Below, in pieces: positions 51,486 through 60,729 of a DNA stretch of 64,000 nt; position 1 is the stretch's first letter; every line of letters begins with the position of its first letter. The stretch lies in contig CAZUZS010000020.1 of the NCBI GenBank assembly GCA_964624795.1, forward strand, positions 1 to 64,000, in the 5' to 3' direction. The translations under genes were made by a program, and so were the position numbers. The notes beneath the pieces were generated by a model. The model was not told the origin of the DNA and searched no databases. It saw nothing but the letters and a program-made list of their open reading frames with translations. The DNA comes from CAZUZS01 sp964624795 (lineage in GTDB: Bacteria > Calditrichota > Calditrichia > RBG-13-44-9).

Positions 51486-52139
51486 ATGATGCAAGTATTT
51501 CCTGAAACAAAACACAGTGCGGAGCGGACTCTTTTTGTTACCGCCATGCGACTGGAGTCCAGGGCTATCCTGAAGACAACTAATTTTCGGGAGATAAAAA
51601 GGACAGGCCGTTTCCGAATTTACCATCTTTCCGAAAAACAATTCTTCCTGCTGGAAACCGGAATCGGTATTCCGGGAGGGACGAAAATGCTCCGGGAGCT
51701 GATCGCGGAAATCAGGCCGGCCCGGCTGATCAACTACGGATTCTGCGGTGCGCTGCAAGCCGACATTCCCCGCTTCACAACTTATTTGATCCATGAGATC
51801 CGCATGCCGAAGCGCGCGACCATTTCTCTCCCCGTGGAACAGTTGCCGGAAATCCCGAACATCTTCCCCTCCGCAACACTTTTGACGGTTGCCGAGCCGG
51901 TTCTCGAACAGCAGGTGCGGGAAACGCTGTTCAGGCAGACCGACAGTCCGGTGGTAGATATGGAAGCGTATCACATTGCGGAAGGCGCACTGTCTTTGGG
52001 GATTTCGCCCATCATTCTGAAGATGGTTTCCGACATGGCGGATGAATCAGCGGTGGCGGATGTGAAAAGGGACAAATTTATACTGCTGGAGAAATTGAGA
52101 GAAAGACTTTCTCAACTCATCTCTATATTGCAGATATGA
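51486..52139 (+). CDS. Nucleoside phosphorylase-family protein
   Basis: Protein of 217 aa of the PNP/UDP (MTAN-like) fold. Seen are LFVTAMRLESRAI at the start, FLLETGIGIPGGTKML, INYGFCGALQADI, then the ribose-binding VVDMEAYHIAEGA and ILKMVSDMADES. This form resembles MTA/SAH nucleosidases, futalosine hydrolase and the hopanoid-linked HpnG phosphorylase. The usual catalytic Asp (SD-x-AD) is present as VSDMAD. The exact substrate cannot be assigned. Two adjacent ATG codons (51486, 51489) compete, and no ribosome site decides. Confidence 0.75.
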   Translation: MMQVFPETKHSAERTLFVTAMRLESRAILKTTNFREIKRTGRFRIYHLSEKQFFLLETGIGIPGGTKMLRELIAEIRPARLINYGFCGALQADIPRFTTYLIHEIRMPKRATISLPVEQLPEIPNIFPSATLLTVAEPVLEQQVRETLFRQTDSPVVDMEAYHIAEGALSLGISPIILKMVSDMADESAVADVKRDKFILLEKLRERLSQLISILQI

Positions 52140-52227
52140 AACAGGTTTTCAGAGATTAAAAAAGGAATGTTCTGATAATTTCTTTCCGGGCCACAGCAGT
52201 ATAAACCGATTTATTTCAATAGGAATC

Positions 52228-53118
52228 TCACTGCCCGAAATTTTTCCCGACCGCAACGCGCAAAGCCCCCGGCAGAACTTTGACTTCAAGCGTTGCACCA
52301 TCCTCAAGCGGGTTGCCATCGGTATGAATTGTTCCCGGTTGCGCTCTCTCTATTGTAAACTTTTCTGCCCTGATGGTGTGAAATCCTTCGATCTGTTCAA
52401 TTGTGCCGTTAAATAAACGGTAGAGGTTTGGCACCGCTTTCCACATTGGAATACGATCCAGCACGCAGATATCCAGCAGACCATCATCGGGCAATGCCGA
52501 CGGCGCAATGATCGCGCCGTTTCCATACTGCGGCGCATTGGCAATACTGAGCAGCAGGGGCGAAAATTCATGCTCTTTGCCGTTGCAAATAACTTTTACC
52601 GGATTCGCCTGGTAAAGGAAAAAGGACCGGGTTCCTATAAGAAAATACGGCAGCGGCCCCCGCACACCAAACTCTTCAAAATTTTTGCTGATTTCGGCAT
52701 CGAGGCCCATGCCGGCGACATTAAAAAACAGATGATCGTTGATGGACCCGACATCGATTGAAATCTGCCTCGCGTCCAAAAGCAATTGCACCGCTTTTCG
52801 CTGGTCCAGCGGGATATCGAAATTGCGGGCAAATCCATTTCCCGAACCGGCGGGAATCACACCGAGACAGACGTTGCTGTTAATCAGCGCCTGGCCAATC
52901 TCATTGATGGTGCCGTCTCCCCCAACGGCCACTACCATATCAAATGGCTCCTCCCGTGATTTCCGCGCCAATTCAGTGCCTTCGCCAGGTGCCCGGGTGT
53001 AAACAATTTCGAAATCGCGGTTCGCGGATCTGAATATATCGTCTATCCAACGCACAATCTTTTGCGGATTGCGGTTTATCCCTGAGATTGGATTTACAAT
53101 GAATAACGTTTTTTGCAT
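52228..53118 (-). CDS. Diacylglycerol/lipid kinase (DgkB/YegS family)
   Basis: Soluble lipid kinase of 296 aa that phosphorylates diacylglycerol or a related lipid at the membrane. Motifs: LFIVNPISG, VVAVGGDGTINEIGQ (ATP site), GVIPAGSGNGFARNF and PDDGLLDICVLDR. The ATG at 53118 lies one base after the miaA stop, with AAGGAAG inside the miaA end as ribosome site. This fixes the start and couples translation. An upstream in-frame ATG would overlap miaA. Third gene of mutL-miaA-kinase. Confidence 0.85.
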   Translation of the reverse strand: MQKTLFIVNPISGINRNPQKIVRWIDDIFRSANRDFEIVYTRAPGEGTELARKSREEPFDMVVAVGGDGTINEIGQALINSNVCLGVIPAGSGNGFARNFDIPLDQRKAVQLLLDARQISIDVGSINDHLFFNVAGMGLDAEISKNFEEFGVRGPLPYFLIGTRSFFLYQANPVKVICNGKEHEFSPLLLSIANAPQYGNGAIIAPSALPDDGLLDICVLDRIPMWKAVPNLYRLFNGTIEQIEGFHTIRAEKFTIERAQPGTIHTDGNPLEDGATLEVKVLPGALRVAVGKNFGQ

Positions 53119-53119
53119 A

Positions 53120-54079
53120 TTACACTTCCTTGGCTCCCATGGCATCCCGGTATGCCTGGGAGATGGTTTCAGCGGCAGCCTGAAAATCCTGATCCTTTTC
53201 TATTATCAGCCACCTGATCTCTTTATCCGCCCGGAACCAAGTCAATTGTCTCTTTGCGTAGCGCCGCGTATTTTGCTTCACCAGATCAACGCAGACATCA
53301 AAATCCAGCCTGCCTTCCAGATATTCCATCACCTCTTTATAGCCAACCGAATTCAAGCTGTTCAGGCTTTTCTCATATCCCATATCAAGAACGTGCGCAA
53401 CCTCTGCCAGAAAGCCGTGGTTAAACATCCCGTCCACGCGGTTATTGATTTGCCGGTAAAGTTTCTTCCTGTCCATTTCTATCCCAAATTTGAGGGGCAG
53501 AAACGGTGGTTTGGGCATTTTCTTCTTTTGCAGATCGGAAAGCGGCATTCCGCTGGCAAGGTAGACCTCCAGCGCCCGCACGATCCGGTGGCTGTTGTTG
53601 GGGTGAATCTTTTTTGCCGAGTCCTCATCCACTTTCAGCAAATCCTGGTACAGCACCTGTGAACCCTCTGCTTCAAGGCGGTGCAGCAACGACTCCCTGA
53701 TTTTCTCGTCGCGCACATCATCGCGAAAAAAACCATCGAACAGCGCCTTGATGTAGAGACCGGAGCCGCCTGCGATGAGTGGGATCTTTTTTCTCGAAGA
53801 GATCTCCTGTATCGCTTTCAGTGCGTCTTCCCGGAACTGGCCTGCGCTGTAAGACTGATCCGGATCCAAAAATCCGACAAGGTGGTGCAGTACCTTGCCC
53901 AGAATTTCATCCCCCGGCTTGGCGGTGCCTATGTCGAGATACCGATAAATCTGCCGGGAATCCGCAGAAACGATTTCAACCGGTAGTTTTTGTGCAATCA
54001 ATGTAGCAAGGTAGGTTTTTCCGACTCCGGTTGGCCCCACAAGTACCAGGACTATTTTCTTTTTCTTTCCGGAATCCAT
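53120..54079 (-). CDS. miaA: tRNA dimethylallyltransferase
   Basis: Enzyme of 319 aa that adds dimethylallyl to A37 of tRNAs reading UNN codons. P-loop GPTGVGKT (about residues 14-21), SADSRQIYRYLDIGTAKP, PLIAGGSGLYIKAL and QNTRRYAKRQLTWFR are all characteristic. It starts two bases after the mutL stop and ends one base before the lipid kinase. mutL-miaA adjacency is common in bacteria, often followed by hfq, which is absent here. Confidence 0.95.
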   Translation of the reverse strand: MDSGKKKKIVLVLVGPTGVGKTYLATLIAQKLPVEIVSADSRQIYRYLDIGTAKPGDEILGKVLHHLVGFLDPDQSYSAGQFREDALKAIQEISSRKKIPLIAGGSGLYIKALFDGFFRDDVRDEKIRESLLHRLEAEGSQVLYQDLLKVDEDSAKKIHPNNSHRIVRALEVYLASGMPLSDLQKKKMPKPPFLPLKFGIEMDRKKLYRQINNRVDGMFNHGFLAEVAHVLDMGYEKSLNSLNSVGYKEVMEYLEGRLDFDVCVDLVKQNTRRYAKRQLTWFRADKEIRWLIIEKDQDFQAAAETISQAYRDAMGAKEV

Positions 54080-54081
54080 TT

Positions 54082-55869
54082 TCAGATTCTTTTAAATTTT
54101 TTATCGATCTCTTCCAGATTGATCGTTACAATTACCGGCCGCCCGTGGGGACAGAAATACGGCTCGCTGGTAGCAAACAGTTGATCGACCAGAGATGACA
54201 TTTCGCGCTGTGTTAATTTATCCCCGGACTTAATAGCATTTTTGCAGGCGAACGCTGCTGCAATCTTTTCATTCGAGCGATATTTGCTCCCCTCATTTTC
54301 GCGATAATAATCGATGATTTCCAGCAGCACCTTGCCCTCGTATCCAACTTTCACATCGGCAGGGATGGCTTCGATCAAAACCGTCCTGCCGCTCAACTCG
54401 CTGATCGAGAAACCGATTTTTTGCAGCCATTCCCTAATCTCCCCGAAAATGAGGAAATCTTCCAGGCTCATCTCCAGAGTTTGTGGAAAGAGCAGCTTTT
54501 GGGATGGGATGGCCTTTTCCTGAGAAATGTAATTTAATATTTTTTCAAACAGTACCCGCTCATGGGCCACATGCTGGTCTATGATGACCAGGCCGCTTTT
54601 AATCTGCGAAATGATATATCTCCGATGAACCTGCCATAGGCGCACCTGCTGTGCGCTGTCGTCCTCCGGCTCCGCGGCGGATTCCTCAAACTCCTCATCC
54701 TCGGCCTGTTCGGTGGAAGGCACAACATAACTGAAAGACATTTGGTTTTGAGGCGGTTCATTGCCCGGTTTTGTGGTTCCCAGGGAAAAGGGGCGTGGCG
54801 AAAAAGATGGCGCTACTTTGAACCTTCTCTCGATTTCCGCCCGCGTACTATCGTTCCCACCCATGCTGAAGGCAGGCACAATTTTCTCGGTTTGAATCGC
54901 CCTTCTCACGGCAGAAAGAAAAAGGTGGTAAATTGCCCGCTCATTAGAGAAACGCACTTCCATTTTGGTCGGATGAACATTTACATCGATCAACTGCGGC
55001 GGAATATTCAGGAACATAACGAACTGCGGATATTGTGAGCGATCCATGAGGTTGCCGTAGCCCTGCATCACGGCGTGGTTCAGGCTGCGGTTCTGGATTG
55101 CCCGCTTGTTGAGAAAAATAAACTGGTTTTCGCTGTTCCCGCGCGCCATGTCGGGACGGCACACATAACCTTCCAGCTCAATTCCGTTCAACTCTTCCTG
55201 AACAAAAACCATGCCTTCGTAGAGTTTCCCTCCAAAAACCTGGGTCAGGCGTTCATCGATGGTGCAGGCCGAAAAGTTGTAGATTTCCTTCCCGTTGTGG
55301 AGTACTGTAAATTTGATTCCGGGATTTCCCAGGAAAAATCGCTTCAGGACTTTGTTGATATGGTTAAACTCAGTAATGTCAGCGCGTAAAAAATTGCGCC
55401 GGGCGGGGGTGTTATAAAAAAGATTTTTGATAGAAATGATCGTGCCGGCTTTGAGCGCCGCTTCTTCATTATACACCATTTCACCATTCTCAAACCGAAC
55501 GATAATTCCGACCGACTTTCCCGGCTGGCAGGTTTTAACCTCCACCCGCGAAACGGACGCGATACTGGGAAGCGCTTCCCCGCGGAATCCCAGGGTAATG
55601 ATCCGGTCCAGATCAGCAACCGAATTAATCTTGCTGGTTGCATGCCGCTGAAACGCCAGCGGTACGTCCTCCGGTTCGATCCCTGAGCCGTTATCAATTA
55701 CCTGGATCAGCTCTTTTCCGGCCTGTTCCAGCACGACCGATATTTCCGTAGCGCCGGCATCGATGGAATTTTCAATCAATTCCTTTACTACTGCGGCCGG
55801 CCGGTCAACAACCTCGCCGGCAGCTATTTTATTGGCGATTTGCGGCGGAAGTACCTTTATTATTCCCAT
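54082..55869 (-). CDS. mutL: DNA mismatch repair protein MutL
   Basis: GHKL ATPase and endonuclease of 595 aa. The N-terminal domain has IANKIAAGEVVDRPAAVVKELIENSIDAGA (catalytic Glu30) and GFRGEALPSI. An acidic linker (about 385-405) leads to the C-terminal dimerisation domain. This carries DQHVAHERVLFE, a DQHA-x2-E-x4-E endonuclease motif with Ala to Val (Asp431, His433, Glu437, Glu442 kept), and CPHGRP near the end. It is therefore a nicking-type MutL, expected in bacteria without MutH. A promoter lies about 140 bases upstream. Confidence 0.96.
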   Translation of the reverse strand: MGIIKVLPPQIANKIAAGEVVDRPAAVVKELIENSIDAGATEISVVLEQAGKELIQVIDNGSGIEPEDVPLAFQRHATSKINSVADLDRIITLGFRGEALPSIASVSRVEVKTCQPGKSVGIIVRFENGEMVYNEEAALKAGTIISIKNLFYNTPARRNFLRADITEFNHINKVLKRFFLGNPGIKFTVLHNGKEIYNFSACTIDERLTQVFGGKLYEGMVFVQEELNGIELEGYVCRPDMARGNSENQFIFLNKRAIQNRSLNHAVMQGYGNLMDRSQYPQFVMFLNIPPQLIDVNVHPTKMEVRFSNERAIYHLFLSAVRRAIQTEKIVPAFSMGGNDSTRAEIERRFKVAPSFSPRPFSLGTTKPGNEPPQNQMSFSYVVPSTEQAEDEEFEESAAEPEDDSAQQVRLWQVHRRYIISQIKSGLVIIDQHVAHERVLFEKILNYISQEKAIPSQKLLFPQTLEMSLEDFLIFGEIREWLQKIGFSISELSGRTVLIEAIPADVKVGYEGKVLLEIIDYYRENEGSKYRSNEKIAAAFACKNAIKSGDKLTQREMSSLVDQLFATSEPYFCPHGRPVIVTINLEEIDKKFKRI

Positions 55870-56006
55870 AATTTACTTTTCGTTTGAATGAGACATTCCC
55901 TTGCCGGTATCCGGAAAAAGGACAGTCAAATCAACACTCTCGGCTGCTTTACTTTCCCGGCCGGCTGCCCTTGGCTACATGTCCGCGATAGCAGCATTAG
56001 CTGATT

Positions 56007-56035
56007 AATATAATGAACCGTTGCTGATTTATCAA
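56007..56035 (-). promoter_or_regulatory. Sigma-70-type promoter of mutL-miaA-lipid kinase
   Basis: Minus strand: TTGATA (56035-56030), 17-base spacer, TATATT (56012-56007). The leader to the mutL ATG would be about 130 bases. Confidence 0.5.
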
Positions 56036-56305
56036 TCTTTTAAAAGGAACGACGCGGGTCCATTCTCCGGAATTTGGAAAATAAATTGATATTTCTTTCA
56101 GGCTGGTGCGATACTGAACATGATGTGCTTGCACGCACAGTCTCTGCTACCACTGCGCACTCCCAACGGTTTGAAAACCTGTTTTCGATTTTCACTAAAC
56201 AGGCAGTGAAATTTCCAAATTTTGCAGCAAATCCGGACTGAAAATCATTCATTGTCGGAGAAAAACCTGAGTTCATTTTATTTTCCTTGAAACAATAAGC
56301 GGCAT

Positions 56306-56332
56306 GTGTTACTTTAATCGAAATAGTATTAC
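56306..56332 (+). promoter_or_regulatory. Candidate NikR operator
   Basis: GTGTTAC (56306-56312), 13-base spacer, GTATTAC (56326-56332), ending 15 bases before the nikR ATG. The left half equals the NikR half-site GTGTTAC proposed for Deltaproteobacteria (GTGTTAC-N13/14-GTAACAC), and the spacing fits. The right half matches GTAACAC at 5 of 7 positions. Confidence 0.55.
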
Positions 56333-56347
56333 TTTTTGAGGAAACGA

Positions 56348-56761
56348 ATGAAACTTATACGTTTTGGCGTGTCCATACCGGAAGAGTTGAGCCGGAAATT
56401 CGATTCACATATTGAAGAAAAGCACTATTCCAATCGCTCGGAAGCTATCCGGGACCTGATTCGCAGGGAGCTGGTTCAGGAAGAGGTTGACCGGAATGAG
56501 GAAGTAGTGGGTGTTGTTAATATCCTTTACAATCACCACCGACGGGACCTCTCCGAAAAATTGACCAATCTCCAACATGAATATCATGAAAACGTGCTGT
56601 CCTCCATGCATATTCATCTGGATCATGACAACTGCATCGAAGTAGTTCTGATGCGGGGCCGCAGTGAAGACGTCAAACGGCTGGGGGAAGCCCTCATTGC
56701 CGCCAAAGGAGTGAAGCACGGCACGCTGAACCTTACCTCAACCGGAAAATTCCTGGTGTGA
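56348..56761 (+). CDS. nikR: Nickel-responsive regulator NikR
   Basis: Ribbon-helix-helix regulator of 137 aa. The N-terminal DNA-binding part is KLIRFGVSIPEELSRKFDSHI with HYSNRSEAIRDLIRREL. The C-terminal ACT-like domain keeps all four nickel ligands: His77 (LQHEYH), His88 and His90 (MHIH) and Cys96 (HDNCIEV). The start at 56348 follows GAGGAAACGA; a TTG four codons upstream overlaps that site. It heads a transporter operon (4-base gap to cbiM), so it likely represses nickel uptake and its own gene when nickel is plentiful. Confidence 0.95.
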   Translation: MKLIRFGVSIPEELSRKFDSHIEEKHYSNRSEAIRDLIRRELVQEEVDRNEEVVGVVNILYNHHRRDLSEKLTNLQHEYHENVLSSMHIHLDHDNCIEVVLMRGRSEDVKRLGEALIAAKGVKHGTLNLTSTGKFLV

Positions 56762-56765
56762 GAAA

Positions 56766-57431
56766 ATGCATATACCGGACGGATTTTTAAGCACACCTGT
56801 CATTGTAACAACCTATGGCGCTTCGGCGGCCGGGCTGGCATACGTGTGGCAGAAAACAAAAAGACAGTTCGATCAACAAACCATCCCCCGTACAGCGATG
56901 TTAGCGGCATTTATTTTTGTTGCCCAAATGATTAACATTCCGGTTACCGGCGGTACATCCGGGCATTTACTGGGCGGTTTGCTGGCGGCCCTGTTGATTG
57001 GCCCTTCCGCCGCCGTCTTTATCATGGCACTGGTCCTGATTGTGCAAATGCTGATTTTCCAGGATGGGGGGCTTACCGCACTTGGCGCCAATATCCTTAA
57101 TATGGGGATCATAGGCGTGGGGCTCGGCTACTTTTCTTTCACATACTTAAATAAGATAACGCGATACTTTGCGAAAAGGCGGTTTCTTACTGCTGCAAGC
57201 ATATTCCTCGCAGCCTGGATTTCGGTTGAGTCCGGGGCGCTGCTTACCGGGGTAGAATTGGGATTATCCGGCGTAGCAAATATCAAGGTAGCCGTCGGGC
57301 TTATGACCGGCGTTCATGCTTTGATCGGTTTATTGGAAGGAATAATGACAACATTTATTTTTGAAGCGGTTCGCGCCGCCAGGCCTGATCTGATCTACGT
57401 TATCCAAAAGCATGGCGGAGCGCGACAATGA
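56766..57431 (+). CDS. cbiM: Nickel/cobalt ECF transporter substrate-binding membrane protein (CbiM/NikM)
   Basis: S-component of 221 aa with six to seven membrane helices. The N-terminal MHIPDGFLS supplies the metal site (N-terminal amine, His2 in the family). AQMINIPVTGGTSGHLLGGLLAALLIGP and LLTGVELGLSG are family blocks. NikR upstream points to nickel rather than cobalt. Starts four bases after nikR; its end overlaps the next gene by ATGA. Confidence 0.92.
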   Translation: MHIPDGFLSTPVIVTTYGASAAGLAYVWQKTKRQFDQQTIPRTAMLAAFIFVAQMINIPVTGGTSGHLLGGLLAALLIGPSAAVFIMALVLIVQMLIFQDGGLTALGANILNMGIIGVGLGYFSFTYLNKITRYFAKRRFLTAASIFLAAWISVESGALLTGVELGLSGVANIKVAVGLMTGVHALIGLLEGIMTTFIFEAVRAARPDLIYVIQKHGGARQ

Positions 57432-57745
57432 AGCCCCTGAAACCACGTTTTCCCCGCAGTGCGATTTTTTTGCTGGCGCTTTTCCTGGTTGTTATTGCTC
57501 TCACTATTTTTTCGTCTTCGCTGCCCGACGGGTTGGAGTGGACCGCCCGGCATTTGGGCATATCACACAAGGAACAGCCGCTTCACCAGGCGCCGCTGGC
57601 AGATTATATGCTTTCCAGGCGGCTTTCACCCGGGCTGAACCAGATATTCTCAGGGCTTATAGGGGCCGCAGTCGTTTTTCTCCTGGTATCCGGAATTTTT
57701 TATTTCCGGAAACGCAGACTTCGGACTCGCGGGGGCACAGAATGA
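57428..57745 (+). CDS. CbiN/NikN-like PDGLE-domain membrane protein
   Basis: Accessory membrane protein of 105 aa with two membrane helices (about 11-30 and 74-93). The signature SSSLPDGLEWTARHLGI, a PDGLE domain, lies in the extracytoplasmic loop. Required with NikM for metal uptake in NikMNQO systems. ATGA overlaps at both ends (57428-57431 and 57742-57745) show tight translational coupling. Confidence 0.88.
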   Translation: MKPLKPRFPRSAIFLLALFLVVIALTIFSSSLPDGLEWTARHLGISHKEQPLHQAPLADYMLSRRLSPGLNQIFSGLIGAAVVFLLVSGIFYFRKRRLRTRGGTE

Positions 57746-58509
57746 AACACGATTTCATCGACCACCACCGGGCCGGAGACAGCTTGGTTCACACTGCCGA
57801 TCCCCGTCTGAAATTCATTGTTTGGATCGTCTATATCTTTGTCGTGGTTTTGATCCCCTATTCCGCCAAAATCATTTTCCTTTACCTCCTGTTTTTCCCG
57901 CTCTTGTTTGCTTTTGTCAGCCGGATTTCCCTGGTGCATTTCCTGTCCAAGCTGGCGAAATTGTATCCCATGATTTTCTTCATTACCTTTCTGCTCCCCT
58001 TCTTTCCCGGCAAGGACAGCGCGGTGGCCCATTTCGGCATTCTTAATATTTATCAGGCTGGAATACAAAAGTTTATTTTGATTAACGCTAAATCAATTCT
58101 GGCAATGCTCATGTCCATCATCCTCACTGCTACAACAGATTTTACGCTGATGCTGAAGGGTATGGAAGGGTTGAAGGTGCCGCGAATTATGATCAACATC
58201 CTTTCATTCATGTACCGTTTTATCTTTTTGCTGATCGATGAAACGGAACGAATGGTGGCGGCTTTCAGATCCCGATATATTTACCTGCCGGTTGTCACGA
58301 GGCTAAAAATCGTTTCGAAGCAGATCGGTACGCTTTTTATCCGCACTTTCGAACGGGGAGAGCGGGTTTACCAGGCGATGGATTCCCGCGGCTTCAGCGG
58401 GAAAATATACAGCATAAACCAGTTGCACTGGAAAGACAGCGACAGCGTACTGCTCATTACCTTGCTGGCAGCCATGATAGTGCCGCCGGTTGTTATTTCA
58501 GTTCTCTGA
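57742..58509 (+). CDS. cbiQ: ECF transporter transmembrane protein CbiQ/NikQ
   Basis: T-component of 255 aa. It begins MKHDFIDHHRAGDSLVHTAD, then PRLKFIVWIVYIFVVV, with four to five membrane helices and the coupling motif region RTFERGERVYQAMDSRGFSG (an A-R-G-like motif for contact with the ATPase). The frame is open further upstream, but the ATG at 57742 overlaps the stop of the PDGLE gene and gives the conserved N terminus. Couples ATP hydrolysis to CbiM. Confidence 0.92.
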   Translation: MKHDFIDHHRAGDSLVHTADPRLKFIVWIVYIFVVVLIPYSAKIIFLYLLFFPLLFAFVSRISLVHFLSKLAKLYPMIFFITFLLPFFPGKDSAVAHFGILNIYQAGIQKFILINAKSILAMLMSIILTATTDFTLMLKGMEGLKVPRIMINILSFMYRFIFLLIDETERMVAAFRSRYIYLPVVTRLKIVSKQIGTLFIRTFERGERVYQAMDSRGFSGKIYSINQLHWKDSDSVLLITLLAAMIVPPVVISVL

Positions 58510-58532
58510 TATCACGGAAAACCGATGGTAAA

Positions 58533-59312
58533 ATGAAAAAAGATAAATATGAAATAGAGCCCGGAAACGCCGCGTGGGCGATTCGGGCCAATGAAATAAC
58601 TTTCGTTTATCCCGATGGAACCGCGGCCCTTCGTGGTCTCTCATTCCGGGTTGCGGAAGGAGAAAAGGTGGCGGTAATCGGGCCCAATGGCTCGGGAAAA
58701 TCCACAATGCTCACCATGCTCAATGGCGTGCGCAAGGGCGGCGGGCAACTCGGGATTTTCGGTTATCCCGTAACAAAAGAGAATTTAACCCAAGTGAAAA
58801 AACTGGCGGGCCTGGTATTTCAAAATCCTGATGATCAGTTGTTCTGCCCTACCATATTTGAGGATGTGGCGTTTGGGCCATTGAACATGGGACTCTCGGC
58901 GGAGGAAGTAAAAAGCCGGGTAAGCAGCGCACTGACGAGCGTGGGATTAGCCGGTTTTGAAAATCGCTCGTCCTTCCATCTCAGTTTTGGGGAGAGGAAA
59001 CTGGCCAGCATCGCCACAGTGCTGGCTATGAAGCCGCGCCTGATCGCCATGGACGAACCAACCAGCAACCTGGATCTGGCGCATCGCCGTAAAATCATCA
59101 ATTGGATAAACCAGAACCGGCAGACCATTATTCTCACTTCCCACGATCTGGACATGATCCTGGAAACCTGCGGCAGGACGATAATCATCAATAAAGGGAA
59201 AATTGTTGCGGACGGTCCGGTCCGGGAGATCCTTAGAAATAAGGATCTGCTTGAATCAAACGATTTGGAGCTGCCGGTACGTCTGCAGCCAGGCGTAATG
59301 GAAGATCTGTAA
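58533..59312 (+). CDS. cbiO: ECF transporter ATP-binding protein CbiO/NikO
   Basis: ATPase of 259 aa driving nickel uptake. Walker A GPNGSGKST, Q-loop GLVFQNPDDQLFCPTIFEDVAFGP (the DQLF form typical of CbiO/EcfA), Walker B LIAMDEPTSNLD and the switch His in LTSHDLDMI. The signature motif is LSFGERK rather than LSGGQ. Last gene of the nikR-cbiMNQO operon; 23-base gap after cbiQ, weak ribosome site. Confidence 0.93.
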   Translation: MKKDKYEIEPGNAAWAIRANEITFVYPDGTAALRGLSFRVAEGEKVAVIGPNGSGKSTMLTMLNGVRKGGGQLGIFGYPVTKENLTQVKKLAGLVFQNPDDQLFCPTIFEDVAFGPLNMGLSAEEVKSRVSSALTSVGLAGFENRSSFHLSFGERKLASIATVLAMKPRLIAMDEPTSNLDLAHRRKIINWINQNRQTIILTSHDLDMILETCGRTIIINKGKIVADGPVREILRNKDLLESNDLELPVRLQPGVMEDL

Positions 59313-59599
59313 GAAACACTACCCAAGTTCATACCGATTTTTTCACTTCGTTCATTTCCTATTGCCCTGAAGCGTTCGTGGGCAAATAGAAAATAAAAAA
59401 TATTTTACTAATTTTGAAATTAGCCGGTCATTTGCGCCACTGGTCTAACCTGCCTTGGTGTGCGAATAAGGACATCAATTTCCATGTCCGGGATAAATAA
59501 AAAAAGATATTTATTTTTTTGGTTTGGCCTTTTAAATTGACCTGCAATGAGAATAATATAACGAAAAATCGGCCAATTTTAAGAGATCAGGAGGAACGC
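59313..59599. other. AT-rich intergenic region upstream of ilvE
   Basis: 287 bases. It contains a near-perfect palindrome CTAATTTTGAAATTAG (59408-59423; arms of 7 with a 2-base centre) and a hairpin at 59359-59389 (TTGCCC/GGGCAA) without a T-run. No convincing -35/-10 pair could be fixed. Confidence 0.4.
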
Positions 59600-60655
59600 A
59601 TGGCTCGACAAATCGATTGCAGCAAACTTACCTTTTCACTATATCCGTATGCACATGAAATGAAAATGTTCGAGAGTTATTACAGGGACGGCGAATGGGA
59701 CGAGGGCGCCGTCGTAGATTTTCACAACATCCAGCTTTCGCCGGCGGCCAATATTTTAAACTACGGCCAGGGCATTTTCGAAGGGCTAAAAGCCTACTAC
59801 AGCCAAAAGGGGAACGTGGTGATGTTCAGACCGGAAGAAAACGCCAAACGGTTCGAGCTCAGCTCAAAAAAACTGGCGATTCCCGGCCTCACTGCGGATT
59901 TTTTTATGAAGGCGGTGCAGGACGTGGTTACGGCAAACAAGGATTATATCCCCCGCAGTGATGACGGAAAATGCAGCATGTATCTGCGACCCGTTTGCAT
60001 CGGCACCGAGGCACTGCTGGGTGTGCGCGCTGCCAAGGAATATCTGTTTTACATATTTGCCAGCCCGGTCGGTCCCTATTTTGATAAGGTTGGAATTGTC
60101 AAGTTGATTGCAAAGGATATCAACCGCGCCAGCCCGCACGGCACCGGCGATGCCAAGGCGGTTTGCAACTACCCGGTGACCATGCGCCCCAAGCAGGAGG
60201 CAAAAGGCGAGGGATTCGATGATGTAATCTATCTCGACCCAATCCATAACAAGCACATTGAAGAAGCCGGAGCATCCAACTTTTTTGCATTGATGAAAGA
60301 CGGAACGCTGGTAACGCCTCCGCTGGGTTCAATATTACCTGGAATTACGCGGGAATCAGTGATCCTGCTGGCAAAAGAATTTTACGGAATGACCGTGGAA
60401 GAGCGCGATCTCAGCGTTGAAGAAGTTGTTCGGGATGCCAGCGAATGTTTTGTCACCGGCACCGCTGCAATAATCACCTCGGTCAGTCACATTGGCTGGG
60501 AAGGCGAAGTTCATGATGTAAACCGCAATGATTACCGGCTCGCTCTGCAACTATACGAAAAGCTGATTGGCATTCAATTGCAAAAAGATGAAGATCCCTT
60601 TGGCTGGGTAACGATTATCGATGCACCTGCCGAAGTGCTAAAAATGACTGAGTGA
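59600..60655 (+). CDS. ilvE: Branched-chain amino acid aminotransferase (long, BCAT-like subfamily)
   Basis: PLP enzyme of 351 aa (fold type IV) that transfers the amino group between glutamate and 2-keto acids of Leu, Ile and Val. The PLP lysine is in GTGDAKAVCNY. Other marks are NYGQGIFEGLKAYY, RPVCIGTEALLGVR, EEAGASNFFALMKDGTLVTP, ILPGITRESV and FVTGTAAIITSV. It belongs to the longer group related to eukaryotic BCATs. The ATG at 59600 follows AGGAGGAACGC; an upstream in-frame start lacks such a site. A second ilvE follows. Confidence 0.92.
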   Translation: MARQIDCSKLTFSLYPYAHEMKMFESYYRDGEWDEGAVVDFHNIQLSPAANILNYGQGIFEGLKAYYSQKGNVVMFRPEENAKRFELSSKKLAIPGLTADFFMKAVQDVVTANKDYIPRSDDGKCSMYLRPVCIGTEALLGVRAAKEYLFYIFASPVGPYFDKVGIVKLIAKDINRASPHGTGDAKAVCNYPVTMRPKQEAKGEGFDDVIYLDPIHNKHIEEAGASNFFALMKDGTLVTPPLGSILPGITRESVILLAKEFYGMTVEERDLSVEEVVRDASECFVTGTAAIITSVSHIGWEGEVHDVNRNDYRLALQLYEKLIGIQLQKDEDPFGWVTIIDAPAEVLKMTE

Positions 60656-60729
60656 TAGCCGCAAAGCAGAGCTCCAATTAATTTTGCCATGAAGACTTAT
60701 TGAAATTCGCGATAAAATGGAGAAAATAG

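Larger units (their letters stand above)
55870..56347. other. Gene-free divergent region between mutL and nikR
   Basis: 478 bases. It holds the mutL promoter on the minus strand and the candidate NikR operator (both listed). Between them (56040-56280) a 78-codon minus-strand frame lacks a ribosome site and looks non-coding. Confidence 0.5.

Noticed and set aside
56040..56276. 78-codon minus-strand frame between mutL and nikR
   Set aside because: No ribosome site, odd composition (many Ser/Asn/Cys), no known match.
59359..59389. Hairpin TTGCCC/GGGCAA after cbiO
   Set aside because: Imperfect stem followed by A-rich rather than T-rich DNA on the relevant strand.
59486..59520. A-run/T-run inverted repeat before ilvE
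   Set aside because: Pure AT low-complexity pairing; no GC in the stem, so neither terminator nor operator is supported.
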